This document shows, in pieces, positions 53,878 to 63,670 of a DNA stretch of 64,000 nt; position 1 is the first letter of the stretch; the number at the start of each line of letters is the position of its first letter. Under the pieces are notes generated by a model. It made no database searches. It worked only from the letters and a program-made list of their open reading frames with translations, and was not told where the DNA came from. The position numbers and the translations under genes were made by a program. Source of the DNA: JAIRNF01 sp031551125 (GTDB lineage: Bacteria; Bacteroidota; Bacteroidia; Bacteroidales; UBA932); the NCBI GenBank assembly GCA_031551125.1, contig JAVBOB010000002.1, forward strand, positions 181,428-245,427. The letters are read 5' to 3'.

Positions 53878-54840
53878 ATGAAGCACAAACTACTATATAT
53901 TGTTAGCATGGCTGTACTAAGCTTTTCTTTTGCCTCATGCAGCCCTGAAAAATGGCCAACATTCGATCCTTCCGATGCATACGTGGCAATGAAGGATACG
54001 GTATTTTCAGCTTACGAAGACCAAAGCGGCATACTTGCTATTCCGGTTGGCGTGTCGGGAGCACCCGGACAATCGGTAACCGTAAGCTTCTCTTTTACTA
54101 CTGCTGAAGGAAGCGCATTCCGTAACGCTGTTGAAGGTGTAGATTTCCAGCTGCTCAACCCTGCTAAAGAGCTACACTACCCTAGCGGAACCGGTTATGA
54201 TACTATCCGTATTCAAATGATTAATAATACCGTAAAGGATGCCCACAGCTCGTTTCGCGTTCAGCTAGCTTCTGCAAACCCCAGCTACGCCATTGGGTTC
54301 AGTGGTCAGCGTAGCTATGCCGATGTTACCTTGTATGACGATGAATCAATGTCGCCATTCGAAGGCGTATGGGAGGTAAGCGGTAAAAGCGTTATTTTCC
54401 AAAACGGAACAAGCACCGGTGATACTACGATTAACAGCACCATACCAATTTTGTCGTATGAAGTTACCATTGTTCCTCACCCCACCGAAATGGGAGTGCT
54501 GGTTGTTAAGAACTTCATGGGCAGCATTGATCAGTATAAAGACAGATTCTCTGTAAATATGGTTGTTGATACGGTAGCCCTAACCGTAACGCTTAAACAC
54601 GGCCTTATTGGGCAGTTTGATAACCGCGATGTTCAGCTATACACATTTGACAACGATATTGAAGTTAGCGAAACATCGGATATACCCGGTTCGCTATCGC
54701 TGAATACGAACGGAACAGTTAATACTAACACTATGAATGTATGGCAATACGCAGCCATCATATACGTAAATGGTAACCCTTACGGCCTCTCTCCGGGAAC
54801 AACTGTCCTTAAGTCAACTTGGAAGAAGGTAAAAAAATAA
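53878..54840 (+). CDS. Surface lipoprotein with Calx-beta-like domain, SusE-like position
   Basis: 320 residues. Signal peptide and lipobox SFASC (Cys21). An N-terminal domain (about 35-160: AYEDQSGILAIPVGVSGAPGQSVTVSFSF, GVDFQLLN, YADVTLYDDE) has the Calx-beta-like pattern. The C-terminal half (about 165-320: FEGVWEVSGKSVIFQN, MGVLVVKNFMGS) looks like another beta-barrel or sandwich domain of unknown type. Genes in this slot after SusD often encode accessory ligand-binding lipoproteins. No precise family could be assigned. It starts 23 bases after susD. Confidence 0.7.
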   Translation: MKHKLLYIVSMAVLSFSFASCSPEKWPTFDPSDAYVAMKDTVFSAYEDQSGILAIPVGVSGAPGQSVTVSFSFTTAEGSAFRNAVEGVDFQLLNPAKELHYPSGTGYDTIRIQMINNTVKDAHSSFRVQLASANPSYAIGFSGQRSYADVTLYDDESMSPFEGVWEVSGKSVIFQNGTSTGDTTINSTIPILSYEVTIVPHPTEMGVLVVKNFMGSIDQYKDRFSVNMVVDTVALTVTLKHGLIGQFDNRDVQLYTFDNDIEVSETSDIPGSLSLNTNGTVNTNTMNVWQYAAIIYVNGNPYGLSPGTTVLKSTWKKVKK

Positions 54841-54851
54841 AATAGCGCGAA

Positions 54852-57800
54852 ATGAAAAAACTACTAGTAACCTTATCCATACTGTTGGCCTGCCCATTTT
54901 TCTTTGCACAACAAGCAGCCGGCCAAGAAAATGCTAAACCGGCATCGGGTCTGTATGTATTCAACGGGCAGCAACCCGATATTATACCGGCAACAACACG
55001 TTCAGCGCAAAACCTGCTCCGAAGAACATCGGTTGTTACCACCGAAGAGCATATGCATACAGGTGATTGCTGTGGCGGTGAACATGTGCTGAATGGAACC
55101 TCTGTTTGTGGAACAGTGGAATACAACAATACACTTCGCAAGCAGTACCCGGGTATGGCTTCAGACCAAGAGTTTGAAAGCTTCATGCGCCAAGCGTCAC
55201 AACATAGCATGCGCCAAAGCTCTATGAAAAAAAGCGCCGCCGATGGGGAGAAAGTTTATAAAATCCCCGTAATAGTACACGTTGTTTACTATGACGGGCA
55301 AGCCATAGGGGAAGATCACAACCTTTCTGATGAAGCTGTTTACTCTCAGCTAAACGTTTTAAATGAGGACTTTCGTAGGAAAACCAACACACGCGGTTAC
55401 AATAATTTTTCAGTAGGTATTGATGCCCGCATAGAGTTTGTTCCGGCTAAGTACGACCCTCAGGGAAACCTTTTGCCCAAACCCGGTATTCACCGTGTTA
55501 AGGCTGAAACAATAACCGATGGGGCTAACGTACTAAACACCACATCTCACATTGTAAGCACTTCTACCGGCGAGTGGATTAAAGCGCAAACATGCTGGGA
55601 GCCCAACTGCTACCTAAACGTTTGGACAATGGCGCTTAGCGGCGGCGTATTGGGTTTAGGTACATTTCCCGATGTTGACCTTCCCGGTATAGCCGGCTAC
55701 GATCTAACACCTCCGGCAATGCAAGATGGTGTAATGATTGACTACCGTCGCTGCGGATCGTATGAAAAGGGGCCGTTCCCCAACATCGCACAAAACTCTT
55801 ACGGTCGCACGCTAACACACGAAATTGGACACTTCTTGGGCTTGCGACACACTTTTGGCGATGCTCCGACCGATGCTTACGGACAGCGTCCCGAAGGTTG
55901 CAGGTATGATGACTATGTGGAAGATACTCCTAACTCAAAAATCCCCATGTATGATCAAACCTCTCCCCTATACTTATGCGGAGAGCGTGAGATGATAGAA
56001 AACTATATGGACTACTCGCCCGAGAAAGTAATGAGCACCTTTACCCAAGGGCAGGTAACCCGTATGCACCTTGTACTGGAAAACAGCCCGCGTCGTAAGC
56101 AGCTCACTACATCAGCTGTTGCTGATGAGAACGGAGACAAAACCCCTGTAGTTGCTATTAAAACACCCAGTAGCAGCATGTACGTGAAAGACATTTTCTC
56201 GTTCGAAGCGCTAGTTGAACACTTTCCGGGCAGCTACTCCTGGACGTTTGAAGATGGCGTTCCGGCCACATCTGCCAAGCGTTCAGAAGGTGTATTTTTC
56301 ACTTCTCCCGGTCAAAAAAAGGTAGTGCTTACTGTTTCCAACAACTTTAGCTCGGTAACCAAAATTTTAACCGTTGAAGTTAAAGCCCCCGAAGCATGTC
56401 TGGCTGTTTACGCATCTACGCTAAGCACGCTTTCTCCCTTCTCCTCGCGCGCCATTGACCCGGGTAGCTTTGCTACCGGACACGGAAACGTTTTTGGCTA
56501 CAAGTTTTTAGCCAACCGGTTTGAAACCGATAGTTCGCCTGAGAAAAAGGGAATAACCCAGATGGAAATGAAGTTTAATAACTTCTACTATCAGGATGGC
56601 TATAACGCCGATGAGCTGTTTAAGGTTTATGTAATGTCGGAAACGTATGACTCTATTTGTATCAGCAAATCATCATCGCTTTCGTCAGACAACTTCAAGG
56701 TATATGAATCCGGGGAGGCACTTAGCGAGCAACATTCGTTGTCATACGGTGAGCGCGATACGCTAATAATGGCCTACAAGGGATTACCCGATATGATTTA
56801 CGATATTGACGACAGCAACGCTGACTGGTTTATATGCAAAAGAAATCGTCCCGGCGATACGTTAGCCGTACAACATGTTCGTGTAGGCGATGTTCAAAAC
56901 GCATACAACAGGAATAAATCGTTGCTGGTTAAGCTGGATAAGCCCATAGTACCCAAAACAAGCCACTACTATCTTGTTATTAACCTAGACTATGACTACT
57001 ATGCTGCCAACCGTCGTAAATACTCGTTTGAATATGCCGCAGGTTTCTCACCAACCAACTTTGCATGGGCTTGTGGACCTATTACCATAAATAACGCACG
57101 TACAAACCCAACGGTAGCACCTTACATTTTAGAGTGGAAGCCGTTTGATATGCCTGCCTACGCCAACTCATGGGGAGCACCCATACTTATGCACATGTTA
57201 CCGGTATATACTTCGGATAGCGTTGCATTTGCTAAGCCAAACTTTACGCTTAGCGCCGACACGGTAGCGGTAAACCAGCCGCTTACGCTTACACTTGTTG
57301 GCAGCAAGCCGGAAAACGTTTCAAGCCTTAAATGGACAATTCAAAAAGAAGACAAAACATACCAAACTACCGCTGATGCAAACACGGCCACTTATACCTA
57401 CAGCCAACCCGGTGTTTACGAGGTGAAGCTTACCTATGTAGGCGAACCTTGCTTACAGCAAACAACCATTAAGAAAGTAGTAGTCAAAGGTATTCGGTTT
57501 AAAATAGCTGATGACCGTTCAGGCTTACCGCTATTCTGTAGCAATACCGCAACAAGCGGAGTTAGCAATAACAGCGCCATTCTTAGCGTTAACGAAATCT
57601 ACAAGTCGGGTACAGGGGTTACCTATACATGGCATGGCGATGTTATTGAAGGGCAAACAGGCCTATCAGCCACCGTATATCCGGGCACAACCAAAAAGTA
57701 CTATGTAACGGCCGTTGATAATGCCGACCCTGCCATTACCGCAAAGGATTCCATCACAATAGCGGTAAACAGCAATGCTCCTACCGCCGATTTTGAAGTG

Positions 57801-59966
57801 CTTACACCGCACCTGCGCCGTGGCGATACGTTAGACATATACATTTCTGATGCCAACGGATACTTCGAAGTAAAGAATAAGTCGCAAAATCTCAGCCATA
57901 GGGTATCGAGCGGAAAGGTCATAATGGATTCACGGTGGTATATCGAATCACCCAGCGCTCCGTTATATAGCGGAACGGCAACTATGGCCTATGACCTTAA
58001 AACACTTATAACTACCGGAGTTGCAACTAACGGTCCCGGCTTATACCGCTTAACGCTGCAAACCTGTAATCGCGGATGCTACGGCAACCCGTTTATGGCC
58101 GGAACGGCAATAGCCGGTCGCATTGTTTACCTCAACATTATGGGGCAACAAAGCTTCGGAGCACTTGAGTTTAAGGCTAACGGAGCGCCAATGACTATCG
58201 CTTCTCCTCCGGCATACAGCAACTCACGCGGCAGCTACAGCACATACGTAGCAGTGGGAGGAAGCGTAAGCCTTGAAGCAGTATCACCGGAAATTACTGC
58301 AATAAAGTGGTCTAACGGTTATACCGGAGAAACCCATACGACAAAAAAGATTGAGCTTAACGATGTACGCGATATTACCTGGTTTACGGTAGCGGTTACC
58401 CGCCATCGCAGTAACGGGCAAAGCGTTATTGATTACAACGAAGAGGTACAGGTAATTGTGTACCCTGACACCTATAAGCCCACCGAAAAGGCCATTGCAA
58501 AGTTTGCACCATCAGCCGACTCGGTTTGTATCGGGTCAAAAGTCCGCTTCAGCAACCAGTCAACCAATGCTGTTGACTTTAAGTGGGAGTTCAGCGGCGG
58601 CGTTCCTGCCGAAGACCGTAAAGAGTGGGGCTTAACCAACCTTTGGGACCCTACCCGCCAGTTCAATGCACCGGGTAGCTACACCGTTAAGCTTACCGTA
58701 ACCTCACATGACGGTTCGACAAACACATATTCTCGTACTATTACGGCAATGCCCGCTCAAAACCCAAGGTTAGCGTTTGCGCTTGGCGGAAGAACACCTG
58801 CAAAAATGGTAGCCGATACAATATTCGCGTTGGATGGCGGCGGCTTTACCCTTTCGGTAAGTGGGTTGGGCATTAGTAAAATTAAAGAATATACTACAGA
58901 AGTTTATCGTTCTGCCGACCTTGAATGGCGCTGGAATACTCCTACAACAGTTTCGGGTATGGACATTAACCTGAATTTTCACCTTAACGGTATAAACCCC
59001 GGCGAGCCCGATCACAACCAGAAGGTAAAGGTTACCGGATTAGCATGTGATGGTTCTACTGAGGTTAGTAAAACGTTCGAAATAAAAATGGTTCCCATAC
59101 TTAATCCGGACGATTTCAACTACAAGGTAAATAATGCCATGCAGCAAATGGCCGATAAGAGCCTGTTGCCCGAGCAGTCGCTTTGCCCCGGACAACCGCT
59201 GAACCTTGAGCTGATATGCAACAACGTTAACATGAGAAATTACATAACCGTATCATGGTACGAGGTTGATGAAAGCGGACATGAAACGTTACTGGGTACC
59301 GGACTCACCTACTCCATCATTCCCAGCAAAAACGCAATGTATAAAATGATGGTACTGTCAAAAGTGGGGCAGTACATTACCTATACCGTTCCGGTAAAGA
59401 TTGGAACGTCGCTATCGCAGCTGCGCCTAATGAATACCGATATACAAATGACAGGTAATGTTGTAAATGTTCCTGCCGGCTACAACAGCGATTTGGTATT
59501 TAGAGTGGACGATTTGATTAATCCTACGTGGCTCAGAAACGGTAGTTCAACAGTCCTATCAAATTCTAATGCCTTTGTAGTAACACCGGCCAATACGCCG
59601 GGAGAAACCAAGTATCTGGTAAGCGCTCCATCTCCATCAGGCGGCAGCTGCCAATACGAGCTAAGCTTCTCCATTGTTAGACTTAGTGCACCTGTGGATC
59701 CTGATGATACCGGAGATGCTACCGATGAAGGAAAAGCCATTGACATGTACCCCGTTCCTACTCGTGATGTGCTAAACATTGACAGCCCCTACGAAGGCGA
59801 TGCCTACATTGTTAGCGGAAACGGTCAGCTTGTTCGCCAATTCCGTCTGACAACAGGCAAGATGACCATATCGGTTAACGGGCTGGCAGCCGGCGTTTAC
59901 CGCTTAGTAGTACAGCAAGCCAAGAGCGGAAAAATTATTAGCCGTACGTTTATTGTAGCACGCTAA
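54852..59966 (+). CDS. Giant secreted M43 (pappalysin-type) metalloprotease with PKD domains and T9SS sorting domain
   Basis: 1704 residues. Signal peptide (about 1-24), propeptide-like region with a Cys-rich HTGDCCGGEH, and a catalytic domain with HEIGHFLGLRH (323-333, zinc ligands His323, His327 and His333, catalytic Glu324) and Met-turn Met386 (ENYMDY). A PKD domain follows (about 435-515), PKD/Ig-like repeats (about 795-880 and 1210-1300) and long beta-rich stretches between. The last 75 residues (AIDMYPVPTRDVLNI...GLAAGVYRLVV...RTFIVAR) form a type A T9SS sorting domain, so it should be exported by T9SS and attached to the surface. It starts 11 bases after the lipoprotein gene. Its substrates probably are proteins whose peptides are imported by SusCD (inference). 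Confidence 0.9.
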   Translation: MKKLLVTLSILLACPFFFAQQAAGQENAKPASGLYVFNGQQPDIIPATTRSAQNLLRRTSVVTTEEHMHTGDCCGGEHVLNGTSVCGTVEYNNTLRKQYPGMASDQEFESFMRQASQHSMRQSSMKKSAADGEKVYKIPVIVHVVYYDGQAIGEDHNLSDEAVYSQLNVLNEDFRRKTNTRGYNNFSVGIDARIEFVPAKYDPQGNLLPKPGIHRVKAETITDGANVLNTTSHIVSTSTGEWIKAQTCWEPNCYLNVWTMALSGGVLGLGTFPDVDLPGIAGYDLTPPAMQDGVMIDYRRCGSYEKGPFPNIAQNSYGRTLTHEIGHFLGLRHTFGDAPTDAYGQRPEGCRYDDYVEDTPNSKIPMYDQTSPLYLCGEREMIENYMDYSPEKVMSTFTQGQVTRMHLVLENSPRRKQLTTSAVADENGDKTPVVAIKTPSSSMYVKDIFSFEALVEHFPGSYSWTFEDGVPATSAKRSEGVFFTSPGQKKVVLTVSNNFSSVTKILTVEVKAPEACLAVYASTLSTLSPFSSRAIDPGSFATGHGNVFGYKFLANRFETDSSPEKKGITQMEMKFNNFYYQDGYNADELFKVYVMSETYDSICISKSSSLSSDNFKVYESGEALSEQHSLSYGERDTLIMAYKGLPDMIYDIDDSNADWFICKRNRPGDTLAVQHVRVGDVQNAYNRNKSLLVKLDKPIVPKTSHYYLVINLDYDYYAANRRKYSFEYAAGFSPTNFAWACGPITINNARTNPTVAPYILEWKPFDMPAYANSWGAPILMHMLPVYTSDSVAFAKPNFTLSADTVAVNQPLTLTLVGSKPENVSSLKWTIQKEDKTYQTTADANTATYTYSQPGVYEVKLTYVGEPCLQQTTIKKVVVKGIRFKIADDRSGLPLFCSNTATSGVSNNSAILSVNEIYKSGTGVTYTWHGDVIEGQTGLSATVYPGTTKKYYVTAVDNADPAITAKDSITIAVNSNAPTADFEVLTPHLRRGDTLDIYISDANGYFEVKNKSQNLSHRVSSGKVIMDSRWYIESPSAPLYSGTATMAYDLKTLITTGVATNGPGLYRLTLQTCNRGCYGNPFMAGTAIAGRIVYLNIMGQQSFGALEFKANGAPMTIASPPAYSNSRGSYSTYVAVGGSVSLEAVSPEITAIKWSNGYTGETHTTKKIELNDVRDITWFTVAVTRHRSNGQSVIDYNEEVQVIVYPDTYKPTEKAIAKFAPSADSVCIGSKVRFSNQSTNAVDFKWEFSGGVPAEDRKEWGLTNLWDPTRQFNAPGSYTVKLTVTSHDGSTNTYSRTITAMPAQNPRLAFALGGRTPAKMVADTIFALDGGGFTLSVSGLGISKIKEYTTEVYRSADLEWRWNTPTTVSGMDINLNFHLNGINPGEPDHNQKVKVTGLACDGSTEVSKTFEIKMVPILNPDDFNYKVNNAMQQMADKSLLPEQSLCPGQPLNLELICNNVNMRNYITVSWYEVDESGHETLLGTGLTYSIIPSKNAMYKMMVLSKVGQYITYTVPVKIGTSLSQLRLMNTDIQMTGNVVNVPAGYNSDLVFRVDDLINPTWLRNGSSTVLSNSNAFVVTPANTPGETKYLVSAPSPSGGSCQYELSFSIVRLSAPVDPDDTGDATDEGKAIDMYPVPTRDVLNIDSPYEGDAYIVSGNGQLVRQFRLTTGKMTISVNGLAAGVYRLVVQQAKSGKIISRTFIVAR

Positions 59967-60018
59967 ACAGAAACCAGCTATACGTAAGTAACATTAATAA
60001 ATCCTAAAAACCAATACT

Positions 60019-62292
60019 ATGACAACAACTCTATTTAAATCGCTACGCACTTCGCTTATGTGTGGAGTAGCAGCTCTACTTGCAGTCTCAGCATTCGTTA
60101 CCAGCTGTAGCAATGATGATAAAACGGTAACTCCGGAGTTAAGCATTCCGGCAACGCTTACTATCGGAAAAGCCGGTGGTAACGTTGAACTTCCGGTGGC
60201 CTGCAACGTTGAGTGGCTTATTACCGACGAAGCTACTGATAAAACGTGGTACACCATCACTCCTAAAAACGGAAATGGTAACGTTACCGTGAGCGTAACT
60301 GCCACAGCAAATACATCATCAGAAAGCCGTTCGGTTACCATTAGAGTTACAGCCGGAACAATGAGTAAAACCGTTACAGTAACTCAAGATGCTGCCGACA
60401 AGTCGCTTACGGCAACTCCCGAAACGCTATCTTTTGTTGCCGCAGGAGAAAATAAACCCCTTGCCATTACCAGCAATATAGCATTTACGCTCATCTCATC
60501 GGAAACATGGTGTAAGCTGTCAACAACCAACGGAAGCAATAACGCCAGCATTACTGTTACCGCAGACCCCAACGCCAATGCGGCAGTACGTACTGCTACC
60601 ATTACCATCAGCGGTACCGGTATTGGAGATAGAACCGTATCAGTTAGCCAAGCTGCTGCTCCGGGTACCCTGAGCTTATCAGTTGCTTCGTTAGAGTTTA
60701 GCGCTAACAAGGTTGCTAAAGACGGAAAAAATACAGTAACTGTTACTTCAAACGGGGCATGGGATGTTGTAGGCGACTCTGCCAACCCATGGTGCAATAT
60801 AACCAAATCCGGAAATACTATAACAGTTGAGGTAACTACCGAAAATACCGGTACTACTAACCGTACAGCTACCATCACCGTAAAAACGGCTGATAACGCC
60901 GATACAAAAACCTTTACGGTAGTACAAAAAGCAGAAGTACCTCAAAGTCTGCTTACAGAAACATGGGAAAGCGGCGAAGCCGGCTCAACCGCAGGAATTA
61001 ACAGCTGGGCTTGCGTAGCCGGAAATGAGCCGTCTCAATCATTCAAATGGTACACCGGCGCTGTTACCGGTAATAAGTATGCGTTAGCCGATGCGAGCAA
61101 CGGCGCTAGCGGTACGGAATTTGAATACTGGATTATTTCTCCCGCCTTGAACCTTGACCAAGCCAGCCCTAAATCGTTTGCTTTCCATTCAATGGTTGGT
61201 AAATACGTTGCAGGTTCTTCACTAAAGGTGTATCTGCTAAACAGCAAAGAACCCAACAAAACAACAGAGTTAACAAGCCTTGCACGCATAGCAGCCCATA
61301 CCGATACCCTTAGCGGTGGCGAATCGGGTTGGATTCCCTCAGGCGATATCAGCTTAGCCGCGCACTCCGGTGTAAAGTTCATCGGATTTTGCTACACTGC
61401 AAAGGGAACAGGTGGTGTAGCCGGCGTAAAATCTACCTACTACCGTGTTGATAACTTTACATTTGGAACAGAATCTGTAAAGCTACTGGATGTTTCACCT
61501 TCTACCCTGGGTAGTTTTATTGCCTCAGGTGAATCAAAAACACTGGCTATCAACAGTAACACCTCATGGAGTATTTCTACGCCTACCGGATGGACAGCAA
61601 GCCCATCTAGCGGAAGTAACAGCGGTACGGTTACCATTACAGCAGCTAATAATACCGGAAGTTCTCGCTCAGGTAATATTGCCATTAGCGGTACAGGTGT
61701 ATCAAGTAAAACCATTGCTGTATCGCAAGAGGGAAGTTCTATTTTGGCTAAATGGGATTTTAACGATTCTGGGCTCAGTTCAAACTTTTCCGGTGTTATC
61801 ATAAATCCTGGTCAGTTAACCTCTACAGATGGTAGCAATAGTATATTATCTATGTCATTAGAGAATAGCAGAGTATTCAAAGGGTTAAATCACGCTGCTT
61901 CCGGTGGGAACTACTTGCAAGCAGATGCTTGGGCTCAGACAGATGCCATGTGGAATTTTGAAATTAAGACTACAACTGGCTATACTGGAGGGAATATCAA
62001 GGTAACCTTTAGCGTATATGGGAATGGTAGCAGCCCTAAAGAATGGAAAATACAATGGTCAACAGATAATTCAACATGGAACGACGCTACTAGTGGTACT
62101 TACGATATAACTGCTTCTAACACAAAAACAGATTTTGTGAAAACCTTTGCAGTATCAGGAATAACGGCTTCGAATAGACTATACCTACGTTTTGTTCCTA
62201 GGTCAACTGTATCAATAGGAGGTAGCACTATTACCGATATGGGTACCAGTAGCTTGCGAGGCGGAGGGGTAACCATAGAAAAAGTGCTCTAA
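60019..62292 (+). CDS. Multi-BACON-domain surface lipoprotein
   Basis: 757 residues. Lipobox VTSC (about Cys30). Three BACON domains in tandem (about 36-120, 125-213, 217-308), each ending in VTVTQ-, VSVSQ- or FTVVQ-like strands, a choice-of-anchor/adhesin J-type jelly roll (about 312-490: TETWESGEAGSTAG, FEYWIISPALNLDQ), a fourth BACON (about 490-573) and a C-terminal beta-sandwich (about 575-757: AKWDFNDSG, WKIQWSTDNSTWNDA). BACON domains are carbohydrate- or mucin-binding candidates. No T9SS sorting domain. The C-terminal 550 bases appear more AT-rich than the rest. Likely an adhesin/binding partner of the protease locus. Confidence 0.82.
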   Translation: MTTTLFKSLRTSLMCGVAALLAVSAFVTSCSNDDKTVTPELSIPATLTIGKAGGNVELPVACNVEWLITDEATDKTWYTITPKNGNGNVTVSVTATANTSSESRSVTIRVTAGTMSKTVTVTQDAADKSLTATPETLSFVAAGENKPLAITSNIAFTLISSETWCKLSTTNGSNNASITVTADPNANAAVRTATITISGTGIGDRTVSVSQAAAPGTLSLSVASLEFSANKVAKDGKNTVTVTSNGAWDVVGDSANPWCNITKSGNTITVEVTTENTGTTNRTATITVKTADNADTKTFTVVQKAEVPQSLLTETWESGEAGSTAGINSWACVAGNEPSQSFKWYTGAVTGNKYALADASNGASGTEFEYWIISPALNLDQASPKSFAFHSMVGKYVAGSSLKVYLLNSKEPNKTTELTSLARIAAHTDTLSGGESGWIPSGDISLAAHSGVKFIGFCYTAKGTGGVAGVKSTYYRVDNFTFGTESVKLLDVSPSTLGSFIASGESKTLAINSNTSWSISTPTGWTASPSSGSNSGTVTITAANNTGSSRSGNIAISGTGVSSKTIAVSQEGSSILAKWDFNDSGLSSNFSGVIINPGQLTSTDGSNSILSMSLENSRVFKGLNHAASGGNYLQADAWAQTDAMWNFEIKTTTGYTGGNIKVTFSVYGNGSSPKEWKIQWSTDNSTWNDATSGTYDITASNTKTDFVKTFAVSGITASNRLYLRFVPRSTVSIGGSTITDMGTSSLRGGGVTIEKVL

Positions 62293-62336
62293 TCACAATA
62301 GCGTATATTCTATCGTAAAAAGAATCGAACAGGCTA

Positions 62337-62370
62337 TACAGCCGGCAAGCAGCAACACTTGCCGGCTGTA
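62337..62370 (+). terminator. Hairpin between the BACON gene and porV
   Basis: TACAGCCGGCAAG and CTTGCCGGCTGTA form a 13 bp perfect stem with an 8-base loop, 45 bases after the BACON stop. No U tract follows, so it may attenuate or stabilise transcripts rather than fully terminate. Confidence 0.6.
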
Positions 62371-62483
62371 CAAGCCAAATCAGTAAAAAGAAGTAGTTAA
62401 GACAAGCATTTACACTAATGTTAGCAACGGCAGTAACAATGCGAGCTTCACACCACCGAACACAATAAAGAAAAAAGTTTAGT

Positions 62484-63611
62484 ATGAAAAGATTACTAGT
62501 GCTGGTCGCCATGCTTACCCTTACGGTGGGTAATACCCGCGCACAAAGCAGCGTAAACACTATAACAACCGCAGCGCCATTCCTGTCCATATCCCCTGAT
62601 GCCCGCTCAACATCTATGGGTAATACGGGAGTTGCCACGCTACCCGATGCTAACTCGCAGTACTGGAACCTGGCCAAGTACGCTTTCTGTGAACCTCAAG
62701 CCGGCATATCACTTAGCTATGCACCTTGGATGACCAAGATTACCAACGATTCGTACAACGCATATCTATCCGGCTTTTACCGCTTGGGCAAGCAGCAAAG
62801 TCTTAGCGCGTCGCTTACCTACTTCAGCTACGGCGATGCTATTACCTATAAGGATGATAATAACAACACCATTGGCTCGAGCAAACCTTACGAAATGGCT
62901 GTTGATGTGGCTTACTCACGCCTGCTGGGACAATACTTTAGCGGTGGCGTAGCCTTTCGCTACATCCGTTCGCAGATTGCCGAAAACATGGGTACAACCA
63001 ACACCAGCGATATACAAACAGGACAGGCATTTGCTGCCGACGTTGCGTTTTACTACCTGCGCCCTATCAGCCTGTTTAATGAAGAATTCAAGCTGGGTGT
63101 GGGAGTAAACCTCAGCAACTTGGGAACTAAAGTATCATACAGCAGCGGGAATGAGAGCAGCTTCCTGCCTACTAACCTTCGCTTAGGCGGAATGCTAGCA
63201 TACGATATACAGCAAAAGCACCGTCTTGCGCTTGCGCTCGACTTTAACAAGCTGCTGGTGCCAACGCCTCCGGTTTATGATGCCAATGGCAACATTGTAT
63301 CCGGTAAAGACCCCAACCAGTCAATTGTATCGGCTATGTTTACCTCATTTGCCGATGCACCCGGCGGTTTTTCAGAAGAGATTAAGGAAATAACTACTTC
63401 TATAGGCTTAGAGTACTCATACTTAGGGCTAGCATCGTTACGTTGCGGATACTTTGAGCAGTCGGTAGAAAAAGGTTCATCCAGCTTTTTTAGCCTGGGC
63501 GGCGGCATAATTTACAAAATGGTTGGGCTTGATGTTGCATACATTGTTCCCACCTACAACAAATCTATATTTAGCAATACGTTTAAGCTATCGTTAAGTG
63601 TAGTATTTTAG
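62484..63611 (+). CDS. porV: T9SS outer membrane shuttle protein PorV (LptO)
   Basis: 375 residues. Signal peptide (about 1-22, ending RAQS). PFLSISPDARSTSMGNTGVATLPDANSQYWNLAKYAF is the PorV-specific start of the FadL-like barrel; the final strand is LSLSVVF. PorV binds the C-terminal domain of T9SS cargo and delivers it to the PorU sortase. Here it lies 2.5 kb downstream of a T9SS cargo gene and no PorU is nearby. It may be the housekeeping PorV or a dedicated paralogue. A terminator follows. Confidence 0.88.
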   Translation: MKRLLVLVAMLTLTVGNTRAQSSVNTITTAAPFLSISPDARSTSMGNTGVATLPDANSQYWNLAKYAFCEPQAGISLSYAPWMTKITNDSYNAYLSGFYRLGKQQSLSASLTYFSYGDAITYKDDNNNTIGSSKPYEMAVDVAYSRLLGQYFSGGVAFRYIRSQIAENMGTTNTSDIQTGQAFAADVAFYYLRPISLFNEEFKLGVGVNLSNLGTKVSYSSGNESSFLPTNLRLGGMLAYDIQQKHRLALALDFNKLLVPTPPVYDANGNIVSGKDPNQSIVSAMFTSFADAPGGFSEEIKEITTSIGLEYSYLGLASLRCGYFEQSVEKGSSSFFSLGGGIIYKMVGLDVAYIVPTYNKSIFSNTFKLSLSVVF

Positions 63612-63638
63612 TGTTAAGTAATTATTTGTAGGGAAGAG

Positions 63639-63664
63639 CGTCGATTCGTACATACGGATCGACG
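63639..63664 (+). terminator. Terminator of porV
   Basis: CGTCGATTCGTA and TACGGATCGACG (one wobble/mismatch) form a stem followed by TTTCTT, between the convergent porV and dehydrogenase genes. Confidence 0.75.
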
Positions 63665-63670
63665 TTTCTT

